DNA of 38,134 nt, taken from NCBI GenBank assembly GCA_017556805.1, contig JAFYMC010000011.1, forward strand, positions 1-38,134. Reading direction: 5' to 3'. Origin of the DNA: Lachnospiraceae bacterium (GTDB taxonomy: Bacteria; Bacillota; Clostridia; Lachnospirales; Lachnospiraceae). This document shows, piece by piece, positions 22,331 through 30,298 of the stretch (positions within the stretch are counted from its first letter, which is position 1; each line of letters begins with the position of its first letter). The notes beneath the pieces were generated by a model. The model had not been told where the DNA came from. It worked only from the letters and a program-made list of their open reading frames with translations, and made no database searches. Position numbers and translations under genes: made by a program.

Positions 22331-23266
22331 ATGATTCTGAGTGTCAGCCGTAGGACGGATATTCCGAGCTTTTATTCGGAGTGGTTTTTGGAACGTTTAA
22401 AGGAAGGCTTTGTATATACGAGGAACCCGATGAATCCGAAACAGGTAAGTCGTTTGGAACTGTCTCCTGAGACGGTGGACTGTATCGTATTCTGGACAAA
22501 GAATCCCGGGCCCATGCTTCCGAGACTTTCGGAGCTTACGCCGTATCCTTATTACTTCCAGTTTACGTTGACAAGCTACGGGACGGATATCGAAGCCAAT
22601 GTACCTCATAAACGGGAGGTTATGATACCTGTGTTTCAACAGCTTTCCGAGACAATCGGAAGTAAACGTGTCATATGGCGGTATGATCCCATTTTATTTA
22701 CGAAACGGTATACACCGGAGTATCATGTGAAGGCATTCCGGCAGATGGCGGAGGCGTTGCGGGGCTATACGGAAAAGAGTGTGATCAGCATTGTGGATAC
22801 CTACGCCAAGAATAAAAAGAATATGCAGGCTCTTGGTGTTTATGAGCTTCCAAAGGAGGAGTTGGAAGCCTTTGCAAAGGAGCTGTGCGACATCGCAAAG
22901 GAAAACGGCATGGGGATGGCAAGTTGTGCGGAGCAGATTGATTTGGAGCATTGCGGTATTACACACAATGCCTGTATTGATAAGACGTTGATTGAGGGAA
23001 TCCTCGGTTGTAAGCTAAAGGGAACAAAGGATAAGAACCAACGCAGTGAGTGCGGTTGTATGGAAAGTATCGATATCGGCACTTATCATACCTGCGGAAA
23101 CGGTTGTGTATATTGTTATGCAAACCACAGTGAAGCACAGGTGACGGAAAGCTTAAGAAAGTATGACGTGCATTCTCCGATTTTGTGTGGTAAGATAGGG
23201 GAGGACGATAAGGTGACGGAGCGGAAGGTGGCGTCGCTCCGTGAAGAACAATTCTCGTTGTTTTAA
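22331..23266 (+). CDS. DUF1848 family protein with radical-SAM-like cysteine motif
   Basis: A 311-residue protein. The family start ILSVSRRTDIPSFYSEWFLE and the stretches VFWTKNPGPMLPRL and VIWRYDPILFTKRYTPEYH are those of DUF1848, whose function is unknown to me. The C-terminal third has CGCMESIDIGTYHTCGNGCV, where the CxxxCxxC spacing (CGNGCVYC) looks like a [4Fe-4S] site of radical SAM or photoproduct-lyase type, unusually at the C-terminus. ATG 22331 with GGGGAGGT upstream is preferred to the open frame from 22262. It is probably a cytoplasmic iron-sulfur enzyme; the substrate is unknown. Confidence 0.85.
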   Translation: MILSVSRRTDIPSFYSEWFLERLKEGFVYTRNPMNPKQVSRLELSPETVDCIVFWTKNPGPMLPRLSELTPYPYYFQFTLTSYGTDIEANVPHKREVMIPVFQQLSETIGSKRVIWRYDPILFTKRYTPEYHVKAFRQMAEALRGYTEKSVISIVDTYAKNKKNMQALGVYELPKEELEAFAKELCDIAKENGMGMASCAEQIDLEHCGITHNACIDKTLIEGILGCKLKGTKDKNQRSECGCMESIDIGTYHTCGNGCVYCYANHSEAQVTESLRKYDVHSPILCGKIGEDDKVTERKVASLREEQFSLF

Positions 23267-23320
23267 GCAGTATATTACAGGAGGCTGAAGTGAAAATAGG
23301 AACGAAAGAGGGAGAACCAT

Positions 23321-23599
23321 ATGGAATTATTGCTGGAATTGATCGTTGAGTTTGTGGCAGAAGGCCTGTTCTGGGGAATAGATGAGGGCTTAGAGTCCAA
23401 GAAGGTACCGATGCCATTGCGCATATTGTTGGCATTAATATTGGTTGCTTTTGTGCTTGGAATAGGTGCGTTTATTATTTTTGCGGGGATGTCAACGGAT
23501 AGTGTGGCATTAAGAATATTGTTGGGTGTTGTCTTTGTAGTTTTTTTCGGTGGTTTGACTTGGAAATTATGTAAGGTGTTTAGAAAGAGAAGACAGTAA
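23321..23599 (+). CDS. Small membrane protein, two helices
   Basis: A 92-residue hypothetical protein. An amphipathic N-terminus (MELLLELIVEFVAEGLFWGI) is followed by hydrophobic helices at about 33-55 and 61-82, with a basic tail WKLCKVFRKRRQ. GAGGGAG lies 8 nt before the ATG. It lies 54 bp after the DUF1848 gene and may share its transcript. I do not recognise the family and see no motif that suggests a function. Confidence 0.7.
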   Translation: MELLLELIVEFVAEGLFWGIDEGLESKKVPMPLRILLALILVAFVLGIGAFIIFAGMSTDSVALRILLGVVFVVFFGGLTWKLCKVFRKRRQ

Positions 23600-23607
23600 T
23601 AGGTTCA

Positions 23608-23636
23608 TTGACTTTTTACAGTGAATATGTTATAAC
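23608..23636 (+). promoter_or_regulatory. Promoter of the EamA gene
   Basis: TTGACT (23608-23613) and TATAAC (23631-23636), 17-bp spacer. Confidence 0.7.
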
Positions 23637-23680
23637 ATTCCGAGGGTAAGGAACGGTCTTTATCCCCGGAATTTGTTTTA
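23637..23680 (+). terminator. Hairpin between the small membrane protein and EamA genes
   Basis: ATTCCG (23637-23642) pairs with CGGAAT (23667-23672) and GGGTAA with TTTATCCC inside; TTTGTTTTA follows. It probably terminates the upstream gene. The EamA promoter at 23608-23636 would start inside its 5' arm. Confidence 0.65.
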
Positions 23681-23691
23681 GGAGAGATACT

Positions 23692-24591
23692 ATGCTTTGG
23701 ATTTGGCTGACTCTTTTGTATGGTGTAATTAAAGGAACACGTGAAATCATAAAGAAGAAGTCCATGGAGAAGAATACGATACTGGAGGTATTGTTTGTAT
23801 ACACCCTCCTTTCTTTTCTGATGGTGACACCGGGAGTAACAAAGGCGGGCGGCGTGGATGCACCGACCATGTTTTGGATTGCGGTAAAATCGTTCGTTAT
23901 TTTTGTGGCCTGGATATTCAGCTTTAAGGCCATCAAGAAGATGCCCATCAGCTTGTACGGATTGCTGGATTTGTCCAGAGTCATTTTTTCGACATTAATG
24001 GGAGTGATTTTCCTGCGGGAGGCCATGTCGTTCTGGCAAACAGTGGGATTGGTGTTTGTATGTGCAGGACTTTTACTGTATCGATATCAGACAGGAGGAA
24101 AATGTCTTTTTAGGAAAAAGAACGGATCGGATGAACTGCTAACGAAAGAGCCGGCAGAGAAAGTCGGGTTCAAGATTGTTTGTTTCGCGTTGTTATCCTG
24201 CTTGTTAAACGGGGTATCCGGCACCATGGATAAGGTACTGATGTTAAAGGTCAGCAGTACCCAGCTACAATTTTGGTATATGCTGTTTTTAGTATTGTTC
24301 TATCTGGTGTACATAGTAGTGACGAAGACAAAAATCCGGTTGCGGAGTGCGCTAAAGAACTACTGGATCTGGATTTTGAGTTTGATTTTTGTGATCGGTG
24401 ATAAGGCTCTGTTTATTGCGAACCAGTCTGCGGACAGCAAAGTGACAATTATGACGTTGTTAAAACAGGCCGGATGCATTGTAACGATTTTAGCCGGGAA
24501 GTTTATTTTCAAAGAAAAAAATATTGGTTATAAGCTGTTTTGTGCCGGCGTGATTATCACGGGAATCGTACTGTCGGTGGCGATGAAATAA
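23692..24591 (+). CDS. EamA/DMT-family transporter
   Basis: A 299-residue membrane protein with about ten hydrophobic helices in two EamA repeats. The first repeat ends near residue 130 with LMGVIFLREAMSFWQTVGLV, and the second near 290 with LAGKFIFKEKNIGYKLFCAG. These FLRE/FKEK positions are typical of drug/metabolite transporters, which export or import small metabolites. A charged 25-residue loop (about 140-165) links the halves. AGGAGAGATACT precedes the ATG. The substrate cannot be inferred. A single-repeat EamA gene lies 3 kb downstream at 27666. Confidence 0.88.
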   Translation: MLWIWLTLLYGVIKGTREIIKKKSMEKNTILEVLFVYTLLSFLMVTPGVTKAGGVDAPTMFWIAVKSFVIFVAWIFSFKAIKKMPISLYGLLDLSRVIFSTLMGVIFLREAMSFWQTVGLVFVCAGLLLYRYQTGGKCLFRKKNGSDELLTKEPAEKVGFKIVCFALLSCLLNGVSGTMDKVLMLKVSSTQLQFWYMLFLVLFYLVYIVVTKTKIRLRSALKNYWIWILSLIFVIGDKALFIANQSADSKVTIMTLLKQAGCIVTILAGKFIFKEKNIGYKLFCAGVIITGIVLSVAMK

Positions 24592-24647
24592 GTCATTTAT
24601 GCGAGCGTGCAGTTGTAAAAGAAAATAGAATCATGTGAATAGAAACG

Positions 24648-24697
24648 ACCTTCTTTCCAAATAATAACTACAAATAAAATTGGAAAGAAGGTTTTTT
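24648..24697 (+). promoter_or_regulatory. Terminator-like hairpin containing the ribosome binding site
   Basis: ACCTTCTTTCCAA (24648-24660) pairs perfectly over 13 bp with TTGGAAAGAAGGT (24680-24692), loop 19 nt, followed by five T directly before ATG 24698. The 3' arm contains GAAAGAAGG, the only Shine-Dalgarno-like sequence of the next gene. It can act as terminator, RBS lock or both. Confidence 0.75.
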
Positions 24698-25129
24698 ATG
24701 CAGGAAGATACAAGAAAATTATTACAGGAATGCAACTCCGGTTGTAAGATGGCTATTAACAGCATGAACCAGATTCAGGATTATACGACCTCGGAAGGGC
24801 TGGCTACGTTGATTCGCGAGAGTAAGGAGCGTCACGAAAAGCTGGAGGCGGAAAGCACAAAGCTTTTAGAGGAGAACGGGGAATACGAGAAGGAGCCGGG
24901 AATGATGGCTTCCGCTATGTCCTGGCTGACTACCGAAATGAAGATGCTGGTGAAAAGAAGTGACACCGAAATCGCAAAGATTATGATGGACGGTTGTAAC
25001 ATGGGTATTCAGTCCATTGTGGAGAAATCTCATGAGTATGCGGAGGCTTCCAAAGAGAGTAAGGATTTGGCGGAGCGCCTTGTAAAAGAGGAAGAAGACT
25101 TTATGGAGAAGCTGAAGGAGTATTTATAG
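24698..25129 (+). CDS. Helical-bundle protein (ferritin-like/DUF2383-type)
   Basis: A 143-residue soluble, mostly helical, acidic protein with four predicted helices. QECNSGCKMAINSMNQIQDY opens helix 1, ESKERHEKLEAESTKLLEEN helix 2, MKMLVKRSDTEIAKIMMDGC helix 3 and a Glu/Lys-rich helix 4 ends in EKLKEYL. The pattern recalls small stress-related four-helix bundles, but I see no clear di-iron motif, so the family name is tentative. ATG 24698 is used; an upstream TTG at 24680 lies in the hairpin. The ribosome binding site is buried in that hairpin, suggesting regulated translation. Confidence 0.75.
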   Translation: MQEDTRKLLQECNSGCKMAINSMNQIQDYTTSEGLATLIRESKERHEKLEAESTKLLEENGEYEKEPGMMASAMSWLTTEMKMLVKRSDTEIAKIMMDGCNMGIQSIVEKSHEYAEASKESKDLAERLVKEEEDFMEKLKEYL

Positions 25130-25173
25130 ACACAGACGTTGTTAAAATAAAGTCAATGCTTTGTTAAGAAATC

Positions 25174-25202
25174 TTGACAAATGACCTCCTGTCCGATATT
25201 AT
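25174..25202 (+). promoter_or_regulatory. Promoter of the glycine riboswitch/agcS transcript
   Basis: TTGACA (25174-25179) and TATTAT (25197-25202), 17-bp spacer, giving an RNA start near 25209, at the first base of the leader hairpin. Confidence 0.82.
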
Positions 25203-25208
25203 CAAAGA

Positions 25209-25319
25209 GGGTACGAAGTGTACCCGAAAATCTTGGAGAGATTCATGACAAATGAACGCCGAAGGTGTAAGGTGACAAAGGCGTCACCGATCTCTCAGGC
25301 AAAAGGACAGGAGGATTTT
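25209..25319 (+). ncRNA. Glycine riboswitch (single aptamer with 5' hairpin)
   Basis: The conserved aptamer core runs from GGAGAG (25235-25240) through GAACGCCGAAGG and TGACAAAGGCGTCACC to CTCTCAGGCAAAAGGACAG (ending 25310). A 6-bp hairpin GGGTAC/GTACCC (25209-25225) takes the place of the missing partner aptamer, as in singlet glycine riboswitches. The closing helix AAAATCTT (25227-25234) with AGGATTTT (25312-25319) covers part of the agcS Shine-Dalgarno AGGAGG. Glycine binding would therefore hide the RBS. This off-switch reading is inference. Confidence 0.93.
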
Positions 25320-25321
25320 TT

Positions 25322-26851
25322 ATGAAAGGCTTTATGGAGCTTCTTACCGATATTAACGGTAAGGTCAACGATTTCGTGTGGGTACAGGTAGGACTGATCT
25401 TGTTAATCGGTGCAGGTCTTCTCACAACGATTGTAACTAAGGTGTTCCAAATCAGTCATTTGAAGCACTGGTGGACGAAGACCATTGTGAGCGTATTTAA
25501 GAAGGATGCACAGAAGAAGGAGGCCGGTTCTGTTTCCCAGTTCCAGGCACTTTGTACGGCTTTGGCGGCTACCATCGGTACCGGTAACATCGCCGGTGTG
25601 GCAGCGGCTATCGTCATCGGCGGACCGGGTGCGGTGTTTTGGATGTGGGTCATGGCATTCCTTGGAATGATGACCAACTTCTCTGAAAACGTATTGGGTA
25701 TTTATTACCGCCGCAGAAATAAGCAGGGCGAGTGGTCCGGCGGTCCGATGTACTATCTGCAGGACGGTTTGGGAAGATTAAAGGGATGTAAGGTAATCGG
25801 TAAGATTCTTGCTGTTTTATTTGCAATTTGTGCGATTCTGGCATCCTTCGGTATCGGTAACATGGGCCAGATTAATAAGATTGTAATCAATGTAGAGTCT
25901 GCATTCTTTAAGAATGTAGAGGCTCCGACGGTAGTTGGTGGAGCTTCCCTGATTGCTCTTATTATCGGTCTTGTACTTATGGTAGTGGCAGCGCTGATTA
26001 TTATCGGTGGCTTGCAGCGTATTGCAGCAGTAGCGGAGCGCGTGGTTCCGTTTATGGCAATCGCATATGTGGTAGGCTGTCTCGTAATTCTTTTTGTAAA
26101 TATCGGTGAAATCGGAGCAATTTTTGGTTCTATCTTTAAGTTTGCATTCGGTGTAAAGGCGGTAGGCGGTGCTGCGGCAGGTATTATGATTAAGACTGTA
26201 ATTGTACAGGGTTGTAAGCGCGGTGCATTCTCCAATGAGGCAGGCTTGGGTTCTTCCGTTATGGTACATTCCAACTCCAACGTTAAGGAGCCGGTAAAGC
26301 AGGGTATGTGGGGTATCTTCGAAGTATTTGCAGATACTATGGTAGTATGTACCATGACTGCGGTTGTTGTGCTTTCTTCCGGTGCAATTGACTTAAATAC
26401 CGGTCTTGCGGCAGCAGGTACCAACGATGCAACCTTAGTGGCAACTGCTTTCGGTAAGGTATTCGGTCAGCCGGGTGAATGGTTCATTGCTATCGCAATG
26501 TTATTATTCGCATTTACCACTGTACTGGGCTGGTCTCACTACGGCAGCAAGGCAGTAGAGTACTTATTCGGTCTTAAGGCAGTGAAGGTATATAAGGTGT
26601 TCTTCGTACTTTTGGTTGTCAGCGGAGCGCTGATGAGCTCCTCCATTGCATGGGATATTTCCGATACCTTTAACGGTATGATGATGATTCCGAACTTAAT
26701 CGGTGTTGTAGTGCTTACTCCGGTACTGATTAAGATTGTACGCAACTATGTGGATCGTAAGATTAAGGGCAAGGTGGTAACACCGGTGCTTTCTTATGAC
26801 GCAGATGTTCAGAAGGAAATGGAAGAGGCCGTGAACAACGGAGAAGAGTAA
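25322..26851 (+). CDS. agcS: Alanine/glycine:cation symporter (AgcS)
   Basis: A 509-residue membrane protein of the AGCS family with about eleven helices. It takes up glycine and/or alanine with sodium. Landmarks are LCTALAATIGTGNIAGVAAA, GGPGAVFWMWVMAFLGMMTNF, RGAFSNEAGLGSSVMVHSNS and the C-terminal part with FTTVLGWSHYGSKAVEYLFG. The ATG follows AGGAGGATTTTTT, which is part of the riboswitch closing helix. The glycine riboswitch directly upstream supports glycine as the sensed and probably transported substrate. A strong terminator follows. Confidence 0.96.
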   Translation: MKGFMELLTDINGKVNDFVWVQVGLILLIGAGLLTTIVTKVFQISHLKHWWTKTIVSVFKKDAQKKEAGSVSQFQALCTALAATIGTGNIAGVAAAIVIGGPGAVFWMWVMAFLGMMTNFSENVLGIYYRRRNKQGEWSGGPMYYLQDGLGRLKGCKVIGKILAVLFAICAILASFGIGNMGQINKIVINVESAFFKNVEAPTVVGGASLIALIIGLVLMVVAALIIIGGLQRIAAVAERVVPFMAIAYVVGCLVILFVNIGEIGAIFGSIFKFAFGVKAVGGAAAGIMIKTVIVQGCKRGAFSNEAGLGSSVMVHSNSNVKEPVKQGMWGIFEVFADTMVVCTMTAVVVLSSGAIDLNTGLAAAGTNDATLVATAFGKVFGQPGEWFIAIAMLLFAFTTVLGWSHYGSKAVEYLFGLKAVKVYKVFFVLLVVSGALMSSSIAWDISDTFNGMMMIPNLIGVVVLTPVLIKIVRNYVDRKIKGKVVTPVLSYDADVQKEMEEAVNNGEE

Positions 26852-26864
26852 AAAGTTGAATGTG

Positions 26865-26896
26865 AAAGGCTGTCGCGAAAGCGACGGCCTTTTTTG
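26865..26896 (+). terminator. Terminator of agcS
   Basis: AAAGGCTGTCGC (26865-26876) pairs with GCGACGGCCTTT (26881-26892) around GAAA, followed by T residues. Confidence 0.93.
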
Positions 26897-26897
26897 T

Positions 26898-26926
26898 TTG
26901 ACAAGATAGGCGGGGATTGATAGAAT
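26898..26926 (+). promoter_or_regulatory. Promoter of the HAD phosphatase gene
   Basis: TTGACA (26898-26903) and TAGAAT (26921-26926), 17-bp spacer, immediately after the agcS terminator. Confidence 0.8.
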
Positions 26927-26961
26927 AAAATGGAAAGAGTTTGTTTTTTTAGGAGGCAAAA

Positions 26962-27615
26962 ATGAAAGCGATTATTTTTGACTTTGATTATACCCTTGGA
27001 GATACGACGAACGGTATCGTTCTTAGTGCGCAGTACGCCTTGGAGCAGATGGGAGAGGAAGAACGGACCTATGAGGAGATTAAGAAAACTATCGGATTAT
27101 CTCTTTCGGAAACCTACAAAGCATTGACCGGAAATATGGACGAAGCCAGAGCAGACCGTTTTTTTGACTTATTTAAGGAAAAGGCGGACGAGGTGATGGT
27201 AGACAGTGCCGAACTGTATCCGGGAGTAATGGAAATACTTGTGAGCCTCAGAGGGCAGGGATACCGTATCGGGATAGTAACCACGAAATTCGCATACCGT
27301 GTACGGAATATCATGAAGAAGTTTGATGCAGAGGATTTACTGGATGTGGTGATTGGTGTGGGAGATGTCACGAAGGTAAAACCGGACCCGGAGGGACTGC
27401 TTCTTGCCGTAAAGCAGTTGGGCGTAAAGATAGAAGAGACGCTTTACGTGGGCGACAGTTATGTGGATGCGAAAGCGGCCGAAGCAGCAGGGATGAAGTT
27501 TGCCGGAGTGCTGACGGGAACGACCACGCGGGAGGAGTTTGAAAAGTATCCGCGGGAATGTGTAGAAGATACGGTAACTGCTTTGGCTGAAAAGATTTTA
27601 TGTGAGGTAAAATAA
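26962..27615 (+). CDS. HAD-superfamily phosphatase (phosphoglycolate phosphatase/PpaX-like)
   Basis: A 217-residue cytoplasmic hydrolase. Motif I is FDFDYTLGD, with nucleophile D7 and acid D9. A helical cap (about 15-80) follows, motif II is VTTK, motif III is KVKPDPEG and motif IV YVGDSYVDAKAAEAAG. The layout is that of Gph/PpaX-type enzymes, which remove phosphate from phosphoglycolate, pyrophosphate or sugar phosphates; the exact substrate is open. AGGAGGC lies 6 nt before the ATG. It heads a short cluster with the one-repeat EamA gene and the APH-like kinase, both closely spaced on the same strand. Confidence 0.91.
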   Translation: MKAIIFDFDYTLGDTTNGIVLSAQYALEQMGEEERTYEEIKKTIGLSLSETYKALTGNMDEARADRFFDLFKEKADEVMVDSAELYPGVMEILVSLRGQGYRIGIVTTKFAYRVRNIMKKFDAEDLLDVVIGVGDVTKVKPDPEGLLLAVKQLGVKIEETLYVGDSYVDAKAAEAAGMKFAGVLTGTTTREEFEKYPRECVEDTVTALAEKILCEVK

Positions 27616-27665
27616 AAGAACAAGGAAAAGACTTCTCGGAGCAGGTGTAAAAAGGAGGAAAGGTT

Positions 27666-28079
27666 ATGTGGTTTGTATTTGCATTGTTGTCAGCCATATT
27701 CGCGGCGTTGACATCCATTTTGGCGAAAATCGGAATTGAAAAGGTGAACTCCAATCTGGCCACAGCCATTCGTACGGTTGTGGTGGTTGTGATGGCCTGG
27801 GGGATGGTATTTCTGACCCATGCGCAAAAAGACATTTTTCATATCAGTAAAAAGAGCTGGATATTCTTGATTCTATCCGGCTTGGCTACCGGTGCGTCCT
27901 GGCTTTGTTATTATAAAGCGTTGCAGGTGGGAAAGGCCTCCAAAGTAGTTCCGATTGATAAGTTAAGTGTTGTGTTTACTTTGGTGTTGGCCTTTATCTT
28001 TTTACATGAAGAGTTTACCATAAAATCGATTATCGGATGTTTGTTAATCGGTGCGGGAACGTTGTTGATGGTGTTGTAG
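27666..28079 (+). CDS. Single-repeat EamA-family transporter
   Basis: A 137-residue membrane protein with about five helices, forming one EamA repeat. It starts FALLSAIFAALTSILAKIGI and ends FIFLHEEFTIKSIIGCLLIG followed by AGTLLMVL. One-repeat EamA proteins are thought to work as dimers exporting small metabolites. The length is normal for this class, so it is not a truncated two-repeat gene. AAAGGAGGAAAGGTT precedes the ATG. It lies 50 bp after the HAD gene and 20 bp before the kinase-like gene, so an operon is likely. The substrate is unknown. Confidence 0.87.
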   Translation: MWFVFALLSAIFAALTSILAKIGIEKVNSNLATAIRTVVVVVMAWGMVFLTHAQKDIFHISKKSWIFLILSGLATGASWLCYYKALQVGKASKVVPIDKLSVVFTLVLAFIFLHEEFTIKSIIGCLLIGAGTLLMVL

Positions 28080-28099
28080 ATACGAGGAGACGGGTAGGA

Positions 28100-29023
28100 A
28101 TGAATAAAGAAGAAATTTTATTTTTTTTAGAGGAAAAGTATCCGCTTACTGTCCGGAAAGTTGAATTTCTGCGTGACAGCGGAAGTGTGGCTTATACGGT
28201 ATACGGGGAGGATGAAAAATTTTTTTTACGAATAACCAAACCGACCTATTACGAAACGACAATGAGTTCGCTGGATATTCATCTGTATTTGCAGTCAAGA
28301 GATTGTAATGTGCCGAAAATTATCTTTTCGAAAGACGGAAAGGCATGTGTACCCTTTGGCGCAAAGGAAGAGAAAAGCAATGCGGTTCTTTATGAATTTT
28401 TGGAAGGTGAAGAAGTGAGTCCTGAGCAAGATGCAGAAGAAATTGGTAGGCTGTTAGGAAAATTTCACAATGTAATGGCAGAATATACAGGACAGTTACA
28501 GGAACCGGGAAAAGATTTTTTTGTAGGACGCTATATTGAGATTTTGCGGAAGAAAAACTATAAACGAGTTGGAGAATATGTGTCTTATGGGAATGGATTG
28601 TGGGAAGCTTTAAAAGAATTGCCCAGGGCATATTGCCACGGGGATATGTACAGCGGAAATATCCATAAAACGGCGAATGGGAAACTGTATCTATTGGATT
28701 TTGATACATCCTGCCGGGCCTTTTCCATGTATGATTTAGTGTTAATTGCAAACCGAACGGATTATTTTGAGTACAAAGAAGACGGTTATCGGAAGACGAA
28801 GGAAGTATTCCGGCGGGTGTTGTCGGAGTATCAAAAGGTTCGAAAGGTAACAGAGGAAGAGATAAACGCCTTTTATAAATTGATGGCATTGTATCATTTT
28901 TCCTTGCAGGCAACGATTGTGGAGATTTTCGGTTTGGATTGTATTGATGAGGCTTTTATTGATAAGCAGTTGGACTGGTTGTATTGCTGGAAAGAAGAGT
29001 GTAGGCGGAACGGTACATGGTAG
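28100..29023 (+). CDS. Aminoglycoside phosphotransferase/choline kinase-fold protein
   Basis: A 307-residue kinase-fold protein. The catalytic loop is YCHGDMYSGNIHK (HGDxxxxN) and the metal-binding motif LYLLDFDTSC (DFD). The N-lobe has VAYTVYGEDEKFFLRITK, with the ATP-contacting lysine likely in LRITK, and YEFLEGEE marks the hinge. Relatives phosphorylate aminoglycosides, choline, homoserine or other small alcohols, and CotS-like members are sporulation proteins, so the substrate is unassigned. ATG 28100 is preferred to the frame opening at 28037, which overlaps the EamA gene. It is the last gene of the HAD-EamA-kinase cluster. Confidence 0.88.
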   Translation: MNKEEILFFLEEKYPLTVRKVEFLRDSGSVAYTVYGEDEKFFLRITKPTYYETTMSSLDIHLYLQSRDCNVPKIIFSKDGKACVPFGAKEEKSNAVLYEFLEGEEVSPEQDAEEIGRLLGKFHNVMAEYTGQLQEPGKDFFVGRYIEILRKKNYKRVGEYVSYGNGLWEALKELPRAYCHGDMYSGNIHKTANGKLYLLDFDTSCRAFSMYDLVLIANRTDYFEYKEDGYRKTKEVFRRVLSEYQKVRKVTEEEINAFYKLMALYHFSLQATIVEIFGLDCIDEAFIDKQLDWLYCWKEECRRNGTW

Positions 29024-29052
29024 CGACTTTTCGGGTTATACGGAAGAAAAAT

Positions 29053-29091
29053 AAAAGTCCTTCGAAGTGTTAGGCTTCGAAGGACTTTTTG
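29053..29091. terminator. Bidirectional terminator between the kinase-like and XRE genes
   Basis: A perfect 15-bp stem (29053-29067 with 29075-29089) with a 7-nt loop, A-run on the left and T-run on the right. Confidence 0.93.
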
Positions 29092-29119
29092 TTTATAGGT
29101 AACAGTACAATGCAAGGGA

Positions 29120-30274
29120 CTACTCAAAACACTCCCGAAACTTCTCATTCTTCTTTAACTCTTCTTTAAATTCCTCCGAATACTGCGGCATGGTAAGTCC
29201 CCAGAAATTCTCCGGATTATTCTGAAATTGACCTTTTTGAAGGGAGACCTTAGCTACCAGAGGAGCAGAGTAGTTGTAGGCATCTGTTGAAATACGGCAG
29301 TATTCCTTGTGGTGGTCAAAGCCTATCTCAAAGTAGGTAAGGGCTTTGGAGTAATCGTTTCCGTGGCATGCCTCTAACCTCGCTAAAATCAGATACAGGT
29401 ATCGTAAGTCCCAATGTTCCCGTCCGCATCGGCCGTCTGAAAGTACTGTTTCGTACAGACGAATGACAGCAAGCAGGGCTTCTCTACCGGATTCGGAAGA
29501 GGATAGGTCAGCGTTTGTAAGCACGGAACGGGATACTGCGCCGTAAAGATGTCTGAGAAGAGAAAGGATAAGCTCTCCGTGATACCTCGCTTCTTCTTCC
29601 CCTACCGTGGACAGAGGGAGCAAAACGTCCTTGGAAAGGTTGATGGAAGGCTGTTCGCTTGCCAAAGCCTTTGCTTTGTCGTATTGGCCGGTTAATTTAC
29701 AGACGTGTATCATTGTGACAAGACTGTATTCCCGGTATTTCGGCGATGCATTCAGGCTAAGCAGTTTCTCGTATACCTGTAAGGCTTCCTGCCAGTAAAC
29801 ATTTTGTGCATTTCGTTCGATATCGTCGTATTGATAGGAGTCGTTTTCTTTTGTCTTTGGGTTTACACCGTTTTTCTGCCAGCCGTGATAGAAAAGGCAA
29901 TCCGCATATAGTTGCATAAGATCAGGTTCGTTTGGGAACTCCTCCAGAGCAGTACGAAGCATTTCTACGGTGTCGGTTAAATCACGGTTGTCCTGACTTA
30001 AATATCCGCCCAGTGAGTAAAGCGTGGACTTGGCCTTGTCCACAATGGCCTGAATCTGAGCCTCTCTGTCCCCATGATAGCCGAACAGTTCATCAATGCT
30101 GACATGAAAATAGTTTGCAATAGCCGGTACCAGTTCCATGTCCGGGTAACCTCCTCCTGCTTCCCAACGGGAAATGGCCTGACAGGACACTCCCAGAGCC
30201 TTTGCCAAATCTTCCTGAGTACGGTTGTCTTTCTTTCGTAAGTCTTTGATATTTTTTCCAATGGTTATCTCCAT
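29120..30274 (-). CDS. XRE regulator with long TPR-like C-terminal domain
   Basis: A 384-residue protein. The Cro/CI HTH covers residues 6-62 (TQEDLAKALGVSCQAISRWE, then GGYPDMELVPAIANYFHVSI). About 310 helical residues follow, with TPR-like pairs such as LQVYEKLLSLNASPKYREYS and LTYFEIGFDHHKEYCR. It is related in plan, but not closely in sequence, to the three paralogues at 11688-15698. The ATG at 30274 follows GGAGGACACTTTT. The partner or ligand is unknown. It is divergent from a MerR-controlled lipoprotein gene. Confidence 0.88.
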   Translation of the reverse strand: MEITIGKNIKDLRKKDNRTQEDLAKALGVSCQAISRWEAGGGYPDMELVPAIANYFHVSIDELFGYHGDREAQIQAIVDKAKSTLYSLGGYLSQDNRDLTDTVEMLRTALEEFPNEPDLMQLYADCLFYHGWQKNGVNPKTKENDSYQYDDIERNAQNVYWQEALQVYEKLLSLNASPKYREYSLVTMIHVCKLTGQYDKAKALASEQPSINLSKDVLLPLSTVGEEEARYHGELILSLLRHLYGAVSRSVLTNADLSSSESGREALLAVIRLYETVLSDGRCGREHWDLRYLYLILARLEACHGNDYSKALTYFEIGFDHHKEYCRISTDAYNYSAPLVAKVSLQKGQFQNNPENFWGLTMPQYSEEFKEELKKNEKFRECFE

Positions 30275-30298
30275 AAAAGTGTCCTCCGTTTGTTTTTT

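Noticed and set aside
25185-25314. CCTCCTGTCC pairs with GGACAGGAGG across the glycine riboswitch
   Set aside because: The left arm lies in the promoter spacer between the -35 and -10 boxes, so it is probably not transcribed from the visible promoter.
25753-26424. A 223-codon antisense frame within agcS
   Set aside because: Thr/Ile/Pro-rich sequence mirrors the codon pattern of the symporter gene; no RBS or known domain.
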